Source: Oxalobacteraceae bacterium
GTDB taxonomy: Bacteria > Pseudomonadota > Gammaproteobacteria > Burkholderiales > Burkholderiaceae_D
Assembly (NCBI GenBank): GCA_021298555.1
Contig: JAJTGE010000022.1
Location: forward strand, 1 to 61,963
DNA length: 61,963 nt
Direction: 5' to 3'
Within the stretch, counting starts at the first letter, position 1; every line of letters begins with the position of its first letter. The notes beneath the pieces are model-generated. The model had not been told where the DNA came from, did no database searches, and worked only from the letters and a program-made list of their open reading frames with translations. The translations under genes and the position numbers were made by a program. Positions 59,413 through 61,963 of the stretch are shown one piece after another.

Positions 59413-60564
59413 ATGGCGAAATCTGCACCAGCGACTTTGCCAAGCTTACAGATTCGTAGCTTTGCTGATTATTTACGTGAGCACGGGTTCTTGATCGGTC
59501 TGGCAGAATTAGACGCCATGATACGTATCACTATAAATTTGGCGCCAAAACAGTACCCCAGTCTAAAATCATGTTGGCGCAGCATTGCGTGCGCTACTGC
59601 CGATCAGTGGCGCCGCTACCCCGATTTGTTTGATGCATTTTGGTTTCCACACAAAGTGCGTGGCAGTACCCGCAGCAGCGGTACTCAAAAAAAATCCAAA
59701 TCACTTAAACAGCTCGTTGAGCAAATGCATGCCGACATGGAAATGCCCCCAGGCGAGGCTAAGCCATCGGTTGGCTTAGATTTTCAAGGCGGGTATGGCG
59801 ATAGTATGGAATCTCCGCAGGCAATGGGTGGTGCTAGTAAAGTCGATCCCTTGCACGAAGATTTCAAAAAGTGGATGCCCGAAGATATAGACAAGCTCGA
59901 AGCCTATATTCGTCCATTAGAACAGCGCTTACGAAAAAAACTCATGCGCAAGTGGATACATACCCATCAAAACCATCGCATCGATGTTTTATCAACGATC
60001 AGGCAAGGCTTCTCCACCGGCGGTGAGCTACTCAAGCTCAGATTTAAAAAACGTGATCAAATCATGCCGCGGATTTATGTGCTGATCGATGTAAGTAAAT
60101 CCATGGAAGCACATGCACCCTTTTTTCTGCGTATAGGACGTGCCTTTGGTCAAGTACTTAATGCGCGAGTTTTTGTTTTTCACACACGAATCAGTGAAAT
60201 CACCCAGCTGTTAAATCGCAACAGTGGGCGGGTGCAGGAAAAAATCAATGCAGTCACCTTCGGCTTTGGTGGCGGTACTAAGATTGCCAGCAATCTCGAC
60301 ACATTTTTAAAGGTCCATGTTGGGCGCGCCTTGGGTAGTAGAGATTTGGTGTATGTTCTCTCTGATGGGTACGATACTGACGCGCCAGCCGATACAGAGC
60401 GAGCTATCAAAGCCATCAGACAACGCGGTGCAAAACTATTTTGGTTACATCCCAATAAAGAAGTGCCTGGTTCAGAGGCCATTGCGCGCAGTGGTCATTT
60501 AATCAGTGGTTTTATGGCAGTCAATAATTTGCAAAGTCTAGAAAATGTAATTCACCTGAATTAA
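59413..60564 (+). CDS. coxE: CoxE VWA-domain protein
   Basis: A 383-residue protein with a von Willebrand A domain. The MIDAS motif is IDVSKSMEAHAPF (about residue 225), with FGFGGGTKIASNL and LVYVLSDGYDTDAP further. CoxE acts with CoxD in maturation of the CO dehydrogenase active site. Its start lies 5 bases after the coxD stop (ATG 59413). Confidence 0.9.
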   Translation: MAKSAPATLPSLQIRSFADYLREHGFLIGLAELDAMIRITINLAPKQYPSLKSCWRSIACATADQWRRYPDLFDAFWFPHKVRGSTRSSGTQKKSKSLKQLVEQMHADMEMPPGEAKPSVGLDFQGGYGDSMESPQAMGGASKVDPLHEDFKKWMPEDIDKLEAYIRPLEQRLRKKLMRKWIHTHQNHRIDVLSTIRQGFSTGGELLKLRFKKRDQIMPRIYVLIDVSKSMEAHAPFFLRIGRAFGQVLNARVFVFHTRISEITQLLNRNSGRVQEKINAVTFGFGGGTKIASNLDTFLKVHVGRALGSRDLVYVLSDGYDTDAPADTERAIKAIRQRGAKLFWLHPNKEVPGSEAIARSGHLISGFMAVNNLQSLENVIHLN

Positions 60565-60607
60565 AGCTTTGTGTGTAACGATTTTCAAAATTCATTAGGA
60601 GCAGTAG

Positions 60608-61282
60608 ATGGGTTGCTTATTAAAACAAGGCGGTGGCTTATATGAGCGGCTGCGCGTAGGCGCTGTATTACTTGCTGCGGGTGAGGGTTCACGTTTGGGA
60701 GGTGTGCCTAAATGCCTGCTTCGCCTTCAGGGTGTTCCTTTAATTAACCGTCAACTGATTGCGTTAAGCGGTGGTGGTGTCGATGACGTTGTTGTCGTAA
60801 CGGGTTATCACCATACAGAAATAGAGCCGGCTGTTGAGACATTTCCTGTGACGGTCATTCGTAATCCACAACCTGAGCAAGGGCAGCAATCGTCTGTGCG
60901 TCTAGGCCTGGAGGCTTTAGGTAATAAATTTGATGTCATACTGATTGTCTTGGCAGACCAGCCTTTGCTTAGTAGTGCTGAATTTACAGAGTTGATTGCC
61001 GCTTTCAAAAAACGTCCTCTAGGTACGTCGATTGTGTACCCGGAAGTTAAAGGGCAGAGAGGAAATCCTGTTGTATTTTCAGGGGATGTTATTCCAGAGC
61101 TGTTGGCAACGAATGTTTCAATTGGTTGTCGTAAATTTATTGACGATAATCCCATGATGGTTCACCGTCACATTACCGAAAATGATCGATTTACACTCGA
61201 CATTGATACGCCAGAAGACCTAACTGCCTTTGAAAAAAGAACAGGATGGAAGTTAACTATGCCGATGGAGACGCAAAGTTGA
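60608..61282 (+). CDS. mocA: MocA-type molybdenum cofactor cytidylyltransferase
   Basis: A 224-residue nucleotidyltransferase. Signature VGAVLLAAGEGSRLGGVPKCLL and ILIVLADQPLL with the metal Asp; RGNPVVFS and DNPMMVHRHITENDRFTLDIDTPEDL later. MocA adds CMP to molybdopterin to give the cytosine dinucleotide used by xanthine-oxidase-type enzymes including CO dehydrogenase, so its place after coxE fits. Its N-terminus is uncertain by about 15 residues. Confidence 0.85.
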   Translation: MGCLLKQGGGLYERLRVGAVLLAAGEGSRLGGVPKCLLRLQGVPLINRQLIALSGGGVDDVVVVTGYHHTEIEPAVETFPVTVIRNPQPEQGQQSSVRLGLEALGNKFDVILIVLADQPLLSSAEFTELIAAFKKRPLGTSIVYPEVKGQRGNPVVFSGDVIPELLATNVSIGCRKFIDDNPMMVHRHITENDRFTLDIDTPEDLTAFEKRTGWKLTMPMETQS

Positions 61283-61953
61283 TGCAGGCACTCTGGCCTA
61301 TACCGTTAGATGTGCAGCGGTATTCAGATGCTGATGATAGTAATCCAGTACTTGTTCGAGCCTTCACTGCCATGCGATCGCTGCACGGCAAGGGCGAATC
61401 AGAATTTTTTTACGCTAGTTCTGATGACTTGATCAGCCGTATGCAATTGCCTGAATTTAGTTCACTGTTGAATTTCATCGCAGGCGCAGTTCAGAATCTT
61501 GCCAAGCAGTCCAATTCGCAATCTTGGCCAGCGGGTAAGCTTTTGATGGATCTTCAATTCGTTGGTTGTTGGTTTCAAATTCAAAATGGCCAGGCATTCC
61601 ATGATGTGCATACCCATGGTAATTGCTCATGGTCGGGTGTGTATTACGCACAAATCGATACGGCGGAGCGACGACATCAGCATCCTGCACTCGGCAAGCT
61701 AAACGGTGTGACCCGCTTTTATGGCCCCTACACTCAGTATCAAGCGGGTGCCTACATGGATATGGGTAATTCATATCTTCAAAATAACAGCATTGATATT
61801 CAGCCTGAGGAAGGCATGCTGGTTTTATTTCCGTCCTATTTGCCGCACAAAGCTATGGCCTATGAAGGTGACAAAGACAGAATTATTGTTTCTTTCAATG
61901 TGCAAATCAATTCGCGATCGGGAAATCAAATTCATCCTTACGCGGGGGCATAA
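61282..61953 (+). CDS. Putative 2OG-Fe(II) oxygenase
   Basis: A 223-residue dioxygenase-like protein. WPIPLDVQRY at the N-terminus, the H-x-x-x-H element in FHDVHTHGNCSWSGVYY, and the second half GMLVLFPSYLPHKAMAYEGDKDRIIVSFNVQI with the distal His and an Arg in the strand, fit the putative 2OG-Fe(II) oxygenase family. Substrate unknown. Its ATG (61282) overlaps the stop of mocA (TGATG), so it is translationally coupled; a role in the Mo operon is possible but unproven. It ends 10 bases before the window end. Confidence 0.7.
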   Translation: MQALWPIPLDVQRYSDADDSNPVLVRAFTAMRSLHGKGESEFFYASSDDLISRMQLPEFSSLLNFIAGAVQNLAKQSNSQSWPAGKLLMDLQFVGCWFQIQNGQAFHDVHTHGNCSWSGVYYAQIDTAERRHQHPALGKLNGVTRFYGPYTQYQAGAYMDMGNSYLQNNSIDIQPEEGMLVLFPSYLPHKAMAYEGDKDRIIVSFNVQINSRSGNQIHPYAGA

Positions 61954-61963
61954 AGGCAAAGGT

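Noticed and set aside
1-61963. tRNA, rRNA, integrase, insertion sequences
   Set aside because: No conserved tRNA arms, rRNA segments, transposase or integrase motifs were recognised on either strand.

Overview
The window looks like chromosome of a motile, aerobic, Gram-negative bacterium. The best guess is a betaproteobacterium of the order Burkholderiales, perhaps near Oxalobacteraceae. This is inferred from gene families: a short HTH protein (31482) of a type I associate with Oxalobacteraceae, a HiPIP, a Kup potassium porter, an OFA-type oxalate/formate antiporter, flagellar stator genes, an LpxO-like lipid A hydroxylase and a form I CO dehydrogenase operon. By eye base composition is near 50% GC. 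I found no rRNA, tRNA, CRISPR array, integrase or insertion sequence.

Layout. 0-6 kb: acetyltransferase-like gene, small membrane protein, motA, then a three-gene operon (methyltransferase, beta-hydroxyacid dehydrogenase, class III aminotransferase). 6-16 kb: HTTM pair, LpxO-like hydroxylase, alpha carbonic anhydrase, an orphan ParA facing two small genes (one frameshifted), motB with an exported Ala/Pro-rich partner, gamma-glutamyltransferase. 16-20.4 kb (minus): Kup, a damaged Tll0287-like haem protein, an ArnT-like glycosyltransferase. 20.6-25.8 kb: a five-gene operon for a C5 dicarboxylyl-CoA route (hydratase, class III CoA-transferase, CitE-like lyase; itaconate/mesaconate/citramalate type) with a PhyH dioxygenase and an SAF oxidoreductase. 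25.9-29.2 kb: AceE-type 2-oxoacid dehydrogenase E1 divergent from an Lrp-family regulator.

29.2-31.2 kb and 38.4-41.5 kb: two separate loci that look like type III secretion cargo. The first has a CesT-like chaperone, a 316-residue putative effector and a 78-residue protein. The second encodes a 955-residue SopB/IpgD-like phosphoinositide phosphatase. Their upstream regions share an 18/19-nt element (GTGCACTG-TTA-TACAGC), which suggests common control. The secretion apparatus is not in this window.

31.5-37.5 kb: HTH protein, mobA, a ModE-like/PBP regulator divergent from an oxalate/formate antiporter, and the Mrp Fe-S carrier. 41.7-48.9 kb: ferredoxin-NADP reductase, TerB-like protein, nitrile hydratase, a nine-repeat MORN protein, SOS-controlled umuDC with a textbook LexA box, HiPIP, and two paralogous exported proteins. 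49.2-53.3 kb: a light/oxidative-stress cluster (MerR regulator, domain-permuted photolyase-like protein, chalcone-isomerase-like protein, SOUL protein). 54.1-62 kb: coxMSLGDE for aerobic CO oxidation, then mocA and a 2OG-Fe(II) oxygenase.

A recurring oddity is a set of genes whose 3' parts continue in another frame: 11.06 kb, 18.28 kb, 53.06 kb and coxL at 57.36 kb, with coxL also lacking its N-terminus. They could mark gene decay or sequence/assembly error. A small dispersed intergenic repeat (four copies, same orientation) was also seen.
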